Assembly (NCBI GenBank): GCA_020444415.1
Contig: JAHLLA010000002.1
Span: 232,627-296,626, forward strand
Direction: 5' to 3'
Source of the DNA: Bacteroidota bacterium
GTDB lineage: Bacteria; Bacteroidota; Bacteroidia; Bacteroidales; F082
Length of the DNA stretch: 64,000 bases
Within the stretch, counting starts at the first letter, position 1, and every line of letters begins with the position of its first letter. Shown here piece by piece: positions 54,701 to 62,515 of the stretch. Position numbers and translations under genes: made by a program. The notes below the pieces were generated by a model. The model was not told the DNA's origin and made no database searches. It was given only the letters and a program-made list of their open reading frames with translations.

Positions 54701-56296
54701 ATCGTACAAACGTCGTTTCACAATCGCGGTTTCTGATTTCGTGTCGTAGATCAAAAAGCCTTTTCTTCCCAGGTTTATCAACAAGGCAGCCACTTGCTCT
54801 TTTGGCTTTCTCATAAATTCAGCCAGCGCACCCAGTTGAATAATATCTTCCCCATAAGTATGCAGGTAGTTGTAAATGGTATAAAGCGGATTTGTATCAT
54901 CCATTCCCTGTAGGCGGTAAAAATCCCTGATGGAGAAAAAGTTGTTGGAAACAAATGAAGCTTTATTATTCTGGTTGACACCCCGCATATTCTTGAAAAA
55001 CATTTTGGTACTATCCACATTCCAGTACAAGGCCTCCGAATAGATAATCAATTGGTGATAGGAGTTAAAAAACGGGGGCATTTCGGCACCACCTGCATCA
55101 TTAAAAAGCATCATTTGCTTATCCTCAGCGGTATATTTCACATGTATATCCGGATGATAAAGTGAATCCCTTTCAAAATAAAACGACACCTGTGCATCCG
55201 TTGTTTCTATTCTTTCTTCATCCAGCCTGAATATCTCAGCCCTTACTTTCCCGAAAACTGTATCATTGTGCCGAAACATAACATAGCTATCGCCGGCTCC
55301 TGAGCGCAGACCAAATAGCCGTAAGCCCTGTAATTCGATGCCACCGTAATAATCAATGCCTGGAAAAATATCAGGTAATTCGAAATTATCCAGGTAAGCC
55401 ATAACCCTTGGATATGAAGTACGTTCAGCAGGCGGGCCTGCCATTATTTTTTCTGAGAGCCGCCCCAATACCGGGTTTGGTAAAAACCGGTCATAATGCA
55501 GAATTACCGAATCTATTTGATAGTTGGTTTCCGTCAGATCTATTGAATATTGCTGGTAGTCAGCATAAATTTGTTCCCCGGCTTCCTCACCAAATCGATC
55601 CCAGAACAAAGTACCGTTTTCACCCAACCATTCTTTCGATTCATAATTAAAAAAGCCGCTTGTTTTTGAAATAACAGAACTGTCATTTTTAGAGGCACAT
55701 ACCAGGTCGAGGTATTCAAACCTGACAATCAATGTGGTGTCGAGGTCGAATGTATAATTAGCCCGGCGGTAATACCAACTGAATGTGCCTCGCGAGTTTA
55801 GCAGGCTCTGATCAAAAAATTCTTTCGTAAAGTCCAGTAATTTTCCGAAGGGTGCCGACTGCTTAACGGATAACAATTCTTCAGCATATAAATGCCAGGC
55901 AATAATGGCTTCTGAAGATAATTGTGACTCGCCCAACAGTGTGAGGGCATAGATATAATCGTGTAAATACGGAAAAGCCCTCATCTTCCTATCACGCATG
56001 ACCTCGATCAGATTCCGTACCACTGCCCTGTCGGCTTCCGAAAAACGATCTACGCTCCATGTGGGATAAAACCTTTCAAGGGTAATTTCTGCCTCTTTCT
56101 TGTTGATGTCGGAAGGCGTGTTCAGCAATATGGTCGAAATCTGCCTGTAGAATTCTTCCCGGTCAACCGATAAAGGCTCCTGTTCCTGCTCCTGTGCAAT
56201 CAAAGAACCAGATAGAAATAGCATGGCAAGTAACACTGAGATCATGAATTTTCTCAGGTAGCGCCACTCCCCTTTTATTTCTGCAATTCTTTGCAT
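51764..56296 (-). CDS. Very large exported protein of unknown function, Bacteroidota-type
   Basis: A 1510-residue protein with a signal peptide (hydrophobic core MISVLLAMLFLSGSLIAQ, about residues 18-35). The start could be at 56296 or at the ATG at 56245 directly before the hydrophobic core. The first 250 residues look helical (YPTWSVDRFSEADRAVVRNL). The rest is mostly beta-strand with regular repeats, for example FDGRVRAGLFDFYAQNSTFV and FSSEIKLSNNGFEGIGTLDY. These alternate short strands resemble the OstA/LptA-LptD jelly-roll, but I see no diagnostic motif. I do not recognise a named family; similar long proteins recur in this phylum. It lies between prmA (6-bp gap) and plsY (4-bp overlap), so it is expressed with them. 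An envelope role is inferred. Confidence 0.75.
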   Translation of the reverse strand: MQRIAEIKGEWRYLRKFMISVLLAMLFLSGSLIAQEQEQEPLSVDREEFYRQISTILLNTPSDINKKEAEITLERFYPTWSVDRFSEADRAVVRNLIEVMRDRKMRAFPYLHDYIYALTLLGESQLSSEAIIAWHLYAEELLSVKQSAPFGKLLDFTKEFFDQSLLNSRGTFSWYYRRANYTFDLDTTLIVRFEYLDLVCASKNDSSVISKTSGFFNYESKEWLGENGTLFWDRFGEEAGEQIYADYQQYSIDLTETNYQIDSVILHYDRFLPNPVLGRLSEKIMAGPPAERTSYPRVMAYLDNFELPDIFPGIDYYGGIELQGLRLFGLRSGAGDSYVMFRHNDTVFGKVRAEIFRLDEERIETTDAQVSFYFERDSLYHPDIHVKYTAEDKQMMLFNDAGGAEMPPFFNSYHQLIIYSEALYWNVDSTKMFFKNMRGVNQNNKASFVSNNFFSIRDFYRLQGMDDTNPLYTIYNYLHTYGEDIIQLGALAEFMRKPKEQVAALLINLGRKGFLIYDTKSETAIVKRRLYDYLDAKSGQADYDVIRLESEVFAKPNALIDLNDLSLDVFGVPEVFISDSQDVYIYPFDKTISFRKNRDFTFDGRVRAGLFDFYAQNSTFVYDSFMLNLNYIDSLTFMVKTKGLLKGNDSLVKVKNVLTVLNGKIYVDDPYNKSGLRAMNHYPIFVSNEDSYVYFNKRTIQDSTLNPEDFYYVIEPFTFDSLSTFTTQGMAFEGALASAGIFPTIRQPLVVMDDYSLGFTHQTPHEGYPVYDGKAIFSSEIKLSNNGFEGIGTLDYLTATTASDRFLFYPDSLTGIGNYFTLNENPDKYDYPQVQGDSVDIHWVVDTNLMAVNQLFEPFILYNKSTLEGDIGLSPENLMGDGSFFFDQSEIISNSINFKYSELTADSADFYLRLKEQDTVVFRSKGYFARIDFQQQKGWFDNLYENSFVEFPFNKYISTLEEVEWIMDESRLELKSEVGADYETLSMLNDKDLIDYNLSGPEFISVHKEQDSLRFYAGQASYSLSQYTIDIEGVKLIKVADAAIFPFNEAVKISRDANMSTLMNARIIADTANKYHHIYDAEANIFSRHQFMATGYVDYVDRNKTAQPIFLSSISVNNFGKTVGFGEITPEDIFFLSPEYFFTGQVSLLSNKKNYRFTGGYKINENCIGLVDNWVAFDQQLDPEKLYFNITDTTRDTKGRRARFGLAFSERDKAFYPMILQAKKDSSDFVLIQSSGQIDYDIANNAFRVGSARRLNENVLDDNLVALYNERCILEGDGILDLGLDFNMLKWNAAGTFKHLIIPDSTYINTVLSLAFHMDEMALSMMTDSLRISNARNTDVSSGAFPLYLQKRVGSQRANEVLTDLSLYGQMRKMPPELAHTLIFTDLNLKWDTKTRSYLSYGPIGIGYIAGQSVNKYVDGYVQIEMGRTGSGIHMYLEVSKDQWYLFSYKHGIMQVISSDNAFNTQIEMLKQDKRVLNPNSDTDYYEFVISTRRKKVDFVRTMETLMKFN

Positions 56297-56302
56297 AATA
56301 CA

Positions 56303-57136
56303 TTATTCCTTAATGAACAAGGCCGCCACCCAGTCATTTTTTTCATTGTGTGAGCAGTAAAACAAATTACTTTTTTTGGCCTCCGCTTTTATTTCATCCA
56401 GATCCGAGTGATAAAACCCACTGAAAATAATACGTCCGCCTTTTTCCAGCACTTTGGCATAAACATGCATATCAGCCAACAATACATTCTTGTTAATATT
56501 GGCCAGGATCAAATCAAAGGTTTCGCCACCCAGCGAACTGGCATCACCTTGTTTTACCTCGATATTTTTTACATTATTTAAGGCCACATTTTCGATGCAG
56601 TTATTGTAAGCCCATTCATCAAAATCAATGGCTAAGGCACTTTTAGCACCTTTTAACATCGCCAGGATGGCCAGCACCCCGGTACCACAACCCATATCCA
56701 GCACTTTTAAACCGCCCACTTTTTCTTCAAGCAACATACCAATGATCTGTGATGTTGTTTCATGGTGGGCAGTTCCGAATGACATCTTGGGATGGATCAG
56801 GATATCAAATTGCATTGAATTGTCAGCAGGATGAAAAGGCGCCCTGACCTGGCATTTGCCGTCAATAACAACCGGATCGTAGTTGCTTTCCCAAACCGCA
56901 TTCCAATTTTGCTCTTTGATCAATTTAATGGTAAGTTTTCCAGCCGCTTCCTGTTCCGATAAATAGGTATTCGCTGAAATCATACTTTCGGAGTAATCGT
57001 TTTCGGGAATATATGCCAACAAGTGGCTTGATTCTTCCGTAAAACTTTCAAATCCCACTTCAGCCAAATCTGCGATCAAAATTTCCAGTTGCTCCCCCGA
57101 TACAGGCTTTTCACATGTTAATTCGATATATTTCAC
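56303..57136 (-). CDS. prmA: Ribosomal protein L11 methyltransferase
   Basis: A 277-residue SAM-dependent methylase that trimethylates L11. The N-terminal substrate-recognition domain (1 to about 95: LIADLAEVGFESFTEESSHL) is followed by the hinge and the Rossmann domain: MSFGTAHHETTSQIIGMLLE, motif I LDMGCGTGVLAILAMLKGA, and the catalytic-type LILANINKNVLL. Part of the operon tpiA-prmA-1510 aa-plsY. Confidence 0.94.
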   Translation of the reverse strand: MKYIELTCEKPVSGEQLEILIADLAEVGFESFTEESSHLLAYIPENDYSESMISANTYLSEQEAAGKLTIKLIKEQNWNAVWESNYDPVVIDGKCQVRAPFHPADNSMQFDILIHPKMSFGTAHHETTSQIIGMLLEEKVGGLKVLDMGCGTGVLAILAMLKGAKSALAIDFDEWAYNNCIENVALNNVKNIEVKQGDASSLGGETFDLILANINKNVLLADMHVYAKVLEKGGRIIFSGFYHSDLDEIKAEAKKSNLFYCSHNEKNDWVAALFIKE

Positions 57137-57145
57137 TTAATTGTT

Positions 57146-57901
57146 TTAAAAGCTTTCTGCTATTTTAATAAAATCATCTGCTTTAAGTGATGCGCCACCG
57201 ATGAGACCTCCATCCACATCTTTTTGTGAAAATAACTCAGCCGCATTATTGGCATTACAACTTCCTCCATAGAGTATCGTGCAATTTTCGGCCGCTTCAT
57301 CACCATATTTTTTGGCCAGCAGTTTACGTATAAAGGCATGCATTTCCTGCGCCTGCTCAGGCGTTGCTGTTAATCCTGTTCCTATAGCCCATACCGGTTC
57401 ATAGGCAATTACGATATTCGAAAATTCATCTTCCGAGAGGTGGAATAGCCCTTCTTTGATTTGCTGTTCCACGATCTCAAAATGGATATTCTTTTCGCGT
57501 TCTTCAAGCAATTCGCCGCAGCAATAAATGGGAATTATATCGTGATCCAGCAAACGGTTTACTTTATTGGCCAGCAAGTAATTGTCTTCTGCAAAATATT
57601 TCCGGCGTTCGCTATGCCCTACAATACAAAAATCAACATCAACTGAATCCAGCATTTCGGCAGATATTTCACCCGTGTAAGCACCCTGTTCATGATCGCT
57701 TACATTTTGAGCACCCACGCAAAATATAGATTCGTCTGCATAATCTGATGCCATTTCGAGGTACAATGCCGGTGGACAAACCAGCACTTCACATTTCAAT
57801 TCTTTATGTTCAAGCTTTTCTGCCAATGTTCCTATCAACTCTTCTGCTTCCTGGAAACTTTTATTCATCTTCCAGTTACCTGCTACAATTTTTGTTCTCA
57901 T
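57146..57901 (-). CDS. tpiA: Triosephosphate isomerase
   Basis: A 251-residue (beta/alpha)8 enzyme of glycolysis interconverting DHAP and glyceraldehyde-3-phosphate. Active-site residues: Lys in GNWKMNKSF (residues 7-15), His in IVGHSERRKYF, and Glu in VIAYEPVWAIGTG. Loop 8 is LYGGSCNANNAAEL, and the C-terminal GGLIGGASL is present. A -7 element lies about 30 bp upstream, so it may start a transcript including prmA and beyond. Confidence 0.97.
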   Translation of the reverse strand: MRTKIVAGNWKMNKSFQEAEELIGTLAEKLEHKELKCEVLVCPPALYLEMASDYADESIFCVGAQNVSDHEQGAYTGEISAEMLDSVDVDFCIVGHSERRKYFAEDNYLLANKVNRLLDHDIIPIYCCGELLEEREKNIHFEIVEQQIKEGLFHLSEDEFSNIVIAYEPVWAIGTGLTATPEQAQEMHAFIRKLLAKKYGDEAAENCTILYGGSCNANNAAELFSQKDVDGGLIGGASLKADDFIKIAESF

Positions 57902-57931
57902 TCGTGTTTTATTTAATTTTTAGATTTAATT

Positions 57932-57939
57932 CAAAAATA
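57932..57939 (-). promoter_or_regulatory. Candidate -7 element (TATTTTTG) of tpiA
   Basis: The minus-strand reading matches TAnnTTTG, 30 bp ahead of the tpiA start, in the 78-bp gap after the OppB-like gene. Confidence 0.45.
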
Positions 57940-57979
57940 GATATATTCCCTTTTATTAGGTTTTAAAACTTTCTGTCCA

Positions 57980-59059
57980 TCAAGATAACCTGACACGCGG
58001 ATCAAGCAGTGTGTATAATAAATCGACCACGATATTTACAATGATCAATACAACCGAAATAAACAGCACGGAACCCATGATCACCGGAAGGTCGTACTTT
58101 TCAAGTGCATCAACAATCACAATACCAATGCCTTTCCAGTCAAATACATATTCCACGAAAACGGCACCTGCCATCAGGGATGCAAACCATCCTGTAATCG
58201 CTGTTAACACGGGATTGAGTGCGTTTTTTAAAGCATGCCTGAAAATGACCTGGCTTTTACTCAATCCTTTTGCATAGGCTGTACGGATATAATCCTGCGA
58301 CAGCACATCCAATAGTGAACTTCGCGTTAAGCTGACAACAATCGCCAGCGGCCTGATACCGAGTGTGATTGCCGGTAGAATAAGATTTTTTAAGTTCAAA
58401 TACACTTCACCCGTATAATCGTTAACGGAGTATAAACTGCCGAACATTTCCAGTCCTGTAAAATCGGCCAACACAAAAGCAAACAACCACGCGATGATGA
58501 TGGCTGCAAAAAAAGAAGGGATCGACATGCCGAGCGATGACAGCACGAGCAGCATCCTGTCCAGAAAACTGTCTTTATAAATCGCTGACAATATCCCCAA
58601 TAAAATACCTATCAACATGGCGATGACAATGGATGCCGTGGCCAGCACCAGTGTTTTCGGAAATGCCTCGGCGATAATACTGGTTACATCCCGTTTACTC
58701 TGGTAGGATTGCCTCAAATATGGCATTTTCGCCACAACAGCCGTATGTCCCATCATAAATAATTCAACTGAAGCTTTGTATTTTTCCTGGTCATAATACC
58801 AAAAATGATCAGGATCATCAATATTATGAAAGGATATAAAAGAGATGTCGTTCAGAAAATTCAGGTACTGCGTTGTAAGTGGTTTATCAAGCCCCAGGTC
58901 TTTTTTTATGGCTTCAACTGATGAAACATCGGAGCGCTGCCCCATCAGCATCTGTGCTGCATCGCCGGGTAAAATATTAAATAGAAAAAAAACAATGGTG
59001 ACAACACCCCACAAAACAAGGATGCCATACAAAAGCCTTTTAACTATATACTGGATCAT
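57980..59059 (-). CDS. ABC transporter permease, DppB/OppB family
   Basis: A 359-residue permease of the dipeptide/oligopeptide/nickel type. The start is typical (IVKRLLYGILVLWGVVTIVF, TM1, then LPGDAAQMLMGQR). The central binding-protein-dependent transport domain has six helices and the EAA-type loop DYIRTAYAKGLSKSQVIFRH, with ALKNALNPVLTAITGWF. The inner loop between TM1 and TM2 is longer than usual (about 90 residues). No DppC, DppD or binding-protein gene is adjacent, so partners must be elsewhere or missing. Its start overlaps the stop of the BT_3928-like gene by 4 bp. Confidence 0.93.
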   Translation of the reverse strand: MIQYIVKRLLYGILVLWGVVTIVFFLFNILPGDAAQMLMGQRSDVSSVEAIKKDLGLDKPLTTQYLNFLNDISFISFHNIDDPDHFWYYDQEKYKASVELFMMGHTAVVAKMPYLRQSYQSKRDVTSIIAEAFPKTLVLATASIVIAMLIGILLGILSAIYKDSFLDRMLLVLSSLGMSIPSFFAAIIIAWLFAFVLADFTGLEMFGSLYSVNDYTGEVYLNLKNLILPAITLGIRPLAIVVSLTRSSLLDVLSQDYIRTAYAKGLSKSQVIFRHALKNALNPVLTAITGWFASLMAGAVFVEYVFDWKGIGIVIVDALEKYDLPVIMGSVLFISVVLIIVNIVVDLLYTLLDPRVRLS

Positions 59060-60213
59060 TCGGTTGTTTCGCTTGCGATTACTTCTTCAAGTTCTTTCTT
59101 ATCAGGAAAATCATTGAAGTGCCATTTTTCCAGCACAACACCATTGTGCAGCAACATCAGTCCAGGGTTGGAGCGTATCATGGCTTTTAATTCAATATCG
59201 TCAGCAAAATACACCTCATAATCTATCTGGTATACGTCCTTGTAATTTTCAATCATATCCATTCCTGAACTGCTCAGCAAGGCATAGGAAATATCATTCC
59301 GATTCAAAGAGTGAAACAATTCCGACGCCTTGATCATGCCCCCGCTATTGGCTTCTTCAAGATCGTAAGTGGTTAAAACCAATTGATAATCAGGGTTTTC
59401 AATGATATATGAAGTATAGTTATTGCCGGCTACGTCTTCAAGGAATAAAGTATGTTTGCGTACCACTCCTGAGTCATCGTAACGCTGATCGACAAATTCC
59501 CATTTAGACCTCCACACAGAGTCGTTCCAGGGATAATCGGGTGCCAGGTATTCTTTAACTTCCCCTGTTTCAGTATTCTTGTAGATCACATAGGTTTTTG
59601 CATTCTCCTCACCCGAAGATTTCATGTCGTTTCCTACTTTCCAATCGCGGAAATCTATAACGGGTAAATGATAATAATTGTAAAAGATAAACCACACAAA
59701 TCCCCCCACCAATACAATAAGAAGAACCGTCTGAAACCATTTTGGTAATCGCGGTACCGTCATTTTCCTTGTAAAAAAAACGATGATTGCGATGATGATC
59801 AGTACAATATTCTTATAAAAAGTGCCCCAGTTGGATAGCTTGATGGCATCGCCAAAGCAACCGCAGTCCGGCACCAGATTATAGCGGGCATCGAAATAGG
59901 TAACCGTAGTAAAAAATACCATGATGAGCAGCACACCCAGCGTTGCCAGCTTATAACGTAGTTTAAAAACCAGGGCCACACCCAATAAGAATTCGACTGT
60001 TATCAGAAGAACTGCCAGGGCAAATGAAAGTTCGTAAAGCCAATCAATACCATAAGCGATCAGGTAATCCTCAACACGATAGGCAGTTCCCATCGGGTCC
60101 ACCCCTTTTACAAATGATGAAAATATAAATATCAGACCCAGTATGATCCTGATGATTCTTACGAAAATGTTTTCCTTGTTTGTTTCTGTTGTTCTATTCA
60201 TCTTCCTTCTCAA
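59056..60213 (-). CDS. BT_3928-like DoxX-type membrane protein with extracytoplasmic thioredoxin-like tail
   Basis: A 385-residue protein. Four N-terminal membrane helices of the DoxX/MauE type (about 18-160: IIRIILGLIFIFSSFVKGVD, then a pair of Cys in VPDCGCFGDAIKLSNWG) are followed by a further hydrophobic segment (about 165-185) and a soluble domain of about 200 residues resembling a degenerate thioredoxin fold without a CxxC (SLNRNDISYALLSSSGMDMI). The CGC-like pair facing the periplasm resembles the methylamine-utilisation MauE/VKOR-like proteins, so a redox role is possible. This is a conserved Bacteroidota family. The start at 60213 overlaps the DUF1599 gene by 20 bp; a second ATG four codons later (60201) is an alternative. 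Confidence 0.85.
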   Translation of the reverse strand: MRRKMNRTTETNKENIFVRIIRIILGLIFIFSSFVKGVDPMGTAYRVEDYLIAYGIDWLYELSFALAVLLITVEFLLGVALVFKLRYKLATLGVLLIMVFFTTVTYFDARYNLVPDCGCFGDAIKLSNWGTFYKNIVLIIIAIIVFFTRKMTVPRLPKWFQTVLLIVLVGGFVWFIFYNYYHLPVIDFRDWKVGNDMKSSGEENAKTYVIYKNTETGEVKEYLAPDYPWNDSVWRSKWEFVDQRYDDSGVVRKHTLFLEDVAGNNYTSYIIENPDYQLVLTTYDLEEANSGGMIKASELFHSLNRNDISYALLSSSGMDMIENYKDVYQIDYEVYFADDIELKAMIRSNPGLMLLHNGVVLEKWHFNDFPDKKELEEVIASETTE

Positions 60214-60748
60214 TTATTAATTTAATCAATGCGAAAACAGCATAATTGATAATGTCAAAATAATTGGCATCCAGGCCTTCCGACACGAGCGTTTTACCGG
60301 CATTATTTTCAATTTGCTTGATCCGCAACAGTTTCATCAAAATGATATCATCCAGCGACGAAACACGCATGTTCCGCCAGGCTTCGTCATAATCATGGTT
60401 TTTATTCAGCATCAGGTCACGGGCTTCATGCAGGTATTTGAGATACAGATTGAGAACAGTTTTGTTATCCAGGTCAGCTTCTTCTGCCACACCCAATTCC
60501 AATTGAATGAGTGCCATCACCGAATAATTCACGATCCCGACAAACTCGGGTACCACACCTTCATTTACCTTTTGTGCCCCTTTTTTCTGTATGCTCCTGA
60601 TCCTGTTGGCTTTGATGTAAATCTGGTCGGTCAAACTCGAAGTTCGGAGAATCCGCCAGGCCGATCCATAGTCTTTTTGCTTGTTCTCAAAAACTTCTTT
60701 ACAGGTTTTTATTACCTCTTCAAATTGCTGTGCGGTGTGCTGACTCAT
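60194..60748 (-). CDS. DUF1599 tandem-domain protein
   Basis: A 184-residue protein with two copies of the DUF1599 (nucleotide-modification-associated) unit. Copy 1 is FENKQKDYGSAWRILRTSSL then DQIYIKANRIRSIQ (about 17-52). Copy 2 is LMLNKNHDYDEAWRNMRVSS then DDIILMKLLRIKQIE (about 115-150). Each has the K-x-x-DY-x-x-A-W-R-x-x-R-x-x-S signature. The biochemical role is unknown. It is divergent from folP (about 35 bp between the coding starts) and starts the operon that runs on to the DoxX-like gene; this arrangement is conserved in the phylum. Confidence 0.9.
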   Translation of the reverse strand: MSQHTAQQFEEVIKTCKEVFENKQKDYGSAWRILRTSSLTDQIYIKANRIRSIQKKGAQKVNEGVVPEFVGIVNYSVMALIQLELGVAEEADLDNKTVLNLYLKYLHEARDLMLNKNHDYDEAWRNMRVSSLDDIILMKLLRIKQIENNAGKTLVSEGLDANYFDIINYAVFALIKLIIEKEDE

Positions 60749-60758
60749 GCTTAATTTG

Positions 60759-60766
60759 TAACTTTG
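60759..60766 (+). promoter_or_regulatory. Candidate -7 element (TAACTTTG) of folP
   Basis: Matches TAnnTTTG, 17 bp ahead of the ATG at 60784 and downstream of the longer alternative start at 60730, so it favours 60784. Confidence 0.45.
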
Positions 60767-60783
60767 TTTCTGCCTATTTTATC

Positions 60784-61671
60784 ATGCCAAAAATGAGCAA
60801 TAAAGATACATCTTTTAAGAAAATTATCAGGCCCATTCAATGTGGAAATAAAACCATCGATTTTTCAAGCCCGAAAATCATGGGTATATTGAACCTGACA
60901 CCGGATTCATTCTATGATGGCGGCAAATTTCAGCAGGAGAAATCAATAGCAGAACAAACCGCAAGGATGCTGAAAGAAGGTGCAGATATGATTGACCTGG
61001 GAGCGGTTTCGACAAGACCGGGTGCTGAAATGATCAACGAAGAGGAAGAATTGAAAAGGATCATCGGGCCGCTTCAGTTGCTGGTCAAAGAATTTCCGGA
61101 AGCCATTTTTTCCATTGACACCTTCCGTTCCAATGTGGCTAAAGAATGTATACACAGCGGCTCACATATCATTAATGATGTATCAGGCGGAAACATGGAT
61201 GATCAGATGTTTGAAACGATAGCGGAACTGAAGGTGCCCTATATTTTAATGCACATGCATGGCACTCCTGCAAGTATGCAGCAATCGCCTGTTTCAGGAA
61301 ATGTCATCGAATTGATCCGGCAATTTTTCGAAGAAAAAATTGGTAAACTACACGCTTTGGGCGTAGAAGATATAATACTGGATCCGGGTTTTGGTTTTGG
61401 TAAAACACTGACATGCAATTATGCCATTTTGAAACATCTTGAAGATCTACGGATTGACAATTTGCCCATTCTTGGAGGCATATCAAGGAAATCGATGATC
61501 AACAAGGTGATCAACACCAAAGCCTCGGAAGCGCTGAATGGCACAACGGTATTGAACACCATCGCATTGCAGAACGGTGCCAATATCCTCCGGGTGCATG
61601 ATGTAAAAGAAGCCAGGGAGGTGATAGAGATTGTTCGTTTTTCAGAGGAGTTGGGGGCATGTGACAAATGA
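60784..61671 (+). CDS. folP: Dihydropteroate synthase
   Basis: Condenses p-aminobenzoate with hydroxymethyl-dihydropterin diphosphate in folate synthesis; the target of sulfonamides. With the ATG at 60784 it has 295 residues. Motifs: GILNLTPDSFYDGGKF (loop 1), DLGAVSTRPGAEMI (loop 2), FSIDTFRSNVAKE, HIINDVSGG, MHMHGTPASMQ, DIILDPGFGFGKT, and GGISRKSMINKV with the conserved Lys. An earlier in-frame ATG at 60730 would add 18 residues upstream of the likely promoter and overlap the divergent gene. In many Bacteroidota the diadenylate cyclase gene cdaA follows folP; here it is not the next gene. Confidence 0.95.
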   Translation: MPKMSNKDTSFKKIIRPIQCGNKTIDFSSPKIMGILNLTPDSFYDGGKFQQEKSIAEQTARMLKEGADMIDLGAVSTRPGAEMINEEEELKRIIGPLQLLVKEFPEAIFSIDTFRSNVAKECIHSGSHIINDVSGGNMDDQMFETIAELKVPYILMHMHGTPASMQQSPVSGNVIELIRQFFEEKIGKLHALGVEDIILDPGFGFGKTLTCNYAILKHLEDLRIDNLPILGGISRKSMINKVINTKASEALNGTTVLNTIALQNGANILRVHDVKEAREVIEIVRFSEELGACDK

Positions 61672-61691
61672 TATAATTACAGATGAAAAAA

Positions 61692-61767
61692 CCAACAAAA
61701 AACTACCGCTTTTGCTCCATATTCAGCTGTTATTCGGTACTTTTATGATGGATAAAAGAAGTTGTAG
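61692..61767 (+). repeat. Weak attC-like site upstream of cassette 1
   Basis: CCAAC (61692-61696) and GTTG (61761-61764) could be the outer arms. Inner CTTTTGCTCCAT (61709-61720) pairs imperfectly with ATGGATAAAAG (61748-61758). It lies between folP and the first cassette gene and would be the junction to cassette 1. It is much less convincing than the two sites downstream. Confidence 0.3.
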
Positions 61768-61786
61768 GTAATTTTATTTTAGAGCT

Positions 61787-62356
61787 ATGGAGAATTTAAT
61801 TGACGAAAATACACTTTACTATTTTTTCAGCACAATTGCTCAAGTAATTGCTGCATTGACAGCTTTACTAGCAATTTTTATTCAATTTAAAATAGTTGAA
61901 CTTAAAGATTTTTTAGTAGGTGATGGAAATTCTGTGCTAAATAGAACAGGTAGTGATCCGAGCTATTCATTGAATTTAAAATTTACGCTTAGATTAAGAG
62001 ACTCAATAGACAGAAAAGATTTATCTGGTATTAAAGAAGTTATTGAATTACTTTCAAATAATGAAAAAGATGCAGGACACACTCTTAAAAATAGACCAAG
62101 AGGACTTCAGTTTTTATATAATAGATTCTGTGGTATTACAAATCAAATTGAGGATTTACGGGGATTGACAAAAAAAACTATATTAATATCAATTTTTACT
62201 ATTTTAATTTCATTAATATCAATTGCATTTGTTGATTTAATCTCAAAATCATTATGTGTTGAGATAATTTCTTTAGTCATTAATGGAGTTTTTCTAATTG
62301 TAAGTCTATACTATTCATATAAAGGTATCTTATTAGGGATTGAAAATAGAAAATAA
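61787..62356 (+). CDS. Unknown membrane protein, first cassette gene
   Basis: A 189-residue protein. One membrane segment lies near the N-terminus (about 10-33, YYFFSTIAQVIAALTALLAI); a charged cytoplasmic middle (about 35-125) follows, with RDSIDRKDLSGIKEVIELLS and NRFCGITNQIEDLRGL; then two C-terminal membrane segments (about 131-152 and 157-180). I do not recognise a family. Codon use is more AT-rich than in folP (many AAA, AAT, ATT, TTA). It is bounded by the complementary ends described for cassette 1 and begins 115 bp after folP. The TM-soluble-TM2 layout is common in phage-defence effectors, but no motif supports that role here. Confidence 0.7.
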   Translation: MENLIDENTLYYFFSTIAQVIAALTALLAIFIQFKIVELKDFLVGDGNSVLNRTGSDPSYSLNLKFTLRLRDSIDRKDLSGIKEVIELLSNNEKDAGHTLKNRPRGLQFLYNRFCGITNQIEDLRGLTKKTILISIFTILISLISIAFVDLISKSLCVEIISLVINGVFLIVSLYYSYKGILLGIENRK

Positions 62357-62360
62357 AACT

Positions 62361-62495
62361 ACCTACAACACGTAATAAAAGGATTTGCCTAGGGCTAGTA
62401 GTTTGACAAGTATTTGTAAATTCGTAATTTGTGTTTATTGACAAATAAACAGAATATGCAACGGCATTTCCTTCTATTACGGGACCGTTATGTGC
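62361..62495 (+). repeat. attC-like site 1 (end of cassette 1)
   Basis: Outer arm ACCTACAAC (62361-62369) is the exact complement of GTTGTAGGT at the start of the same cassette (61761-61769). The inner arm CGTAATAAAAGGATTTGCC (62371-62389) pairs with GGCATTTCCTTCTATTACG (62463-62481) at 16 of 19 positions. The site ends in GTTATGTGC (62487-62495), a GTT-type core that opens cassette 2. Total 135 nt with a loop of about 73 nt. The structure fits an integron attC; calling it one is inference. Confidence 0.65.
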
Positions 62496-62515
62496 AAGCT
62501 TAAACTGAGAGTAAT

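Noticed and set aside
61761..62369. Cassette 1 as a transposon with 20-bp terminal inverted repeats
   Set aside because: The repeats could suggest this, but there is no target duplication next to them, no transposase, and the right repeat continues into a larger palindrome that ends in a new GTT core matching the next unit. The cassette model explains more.
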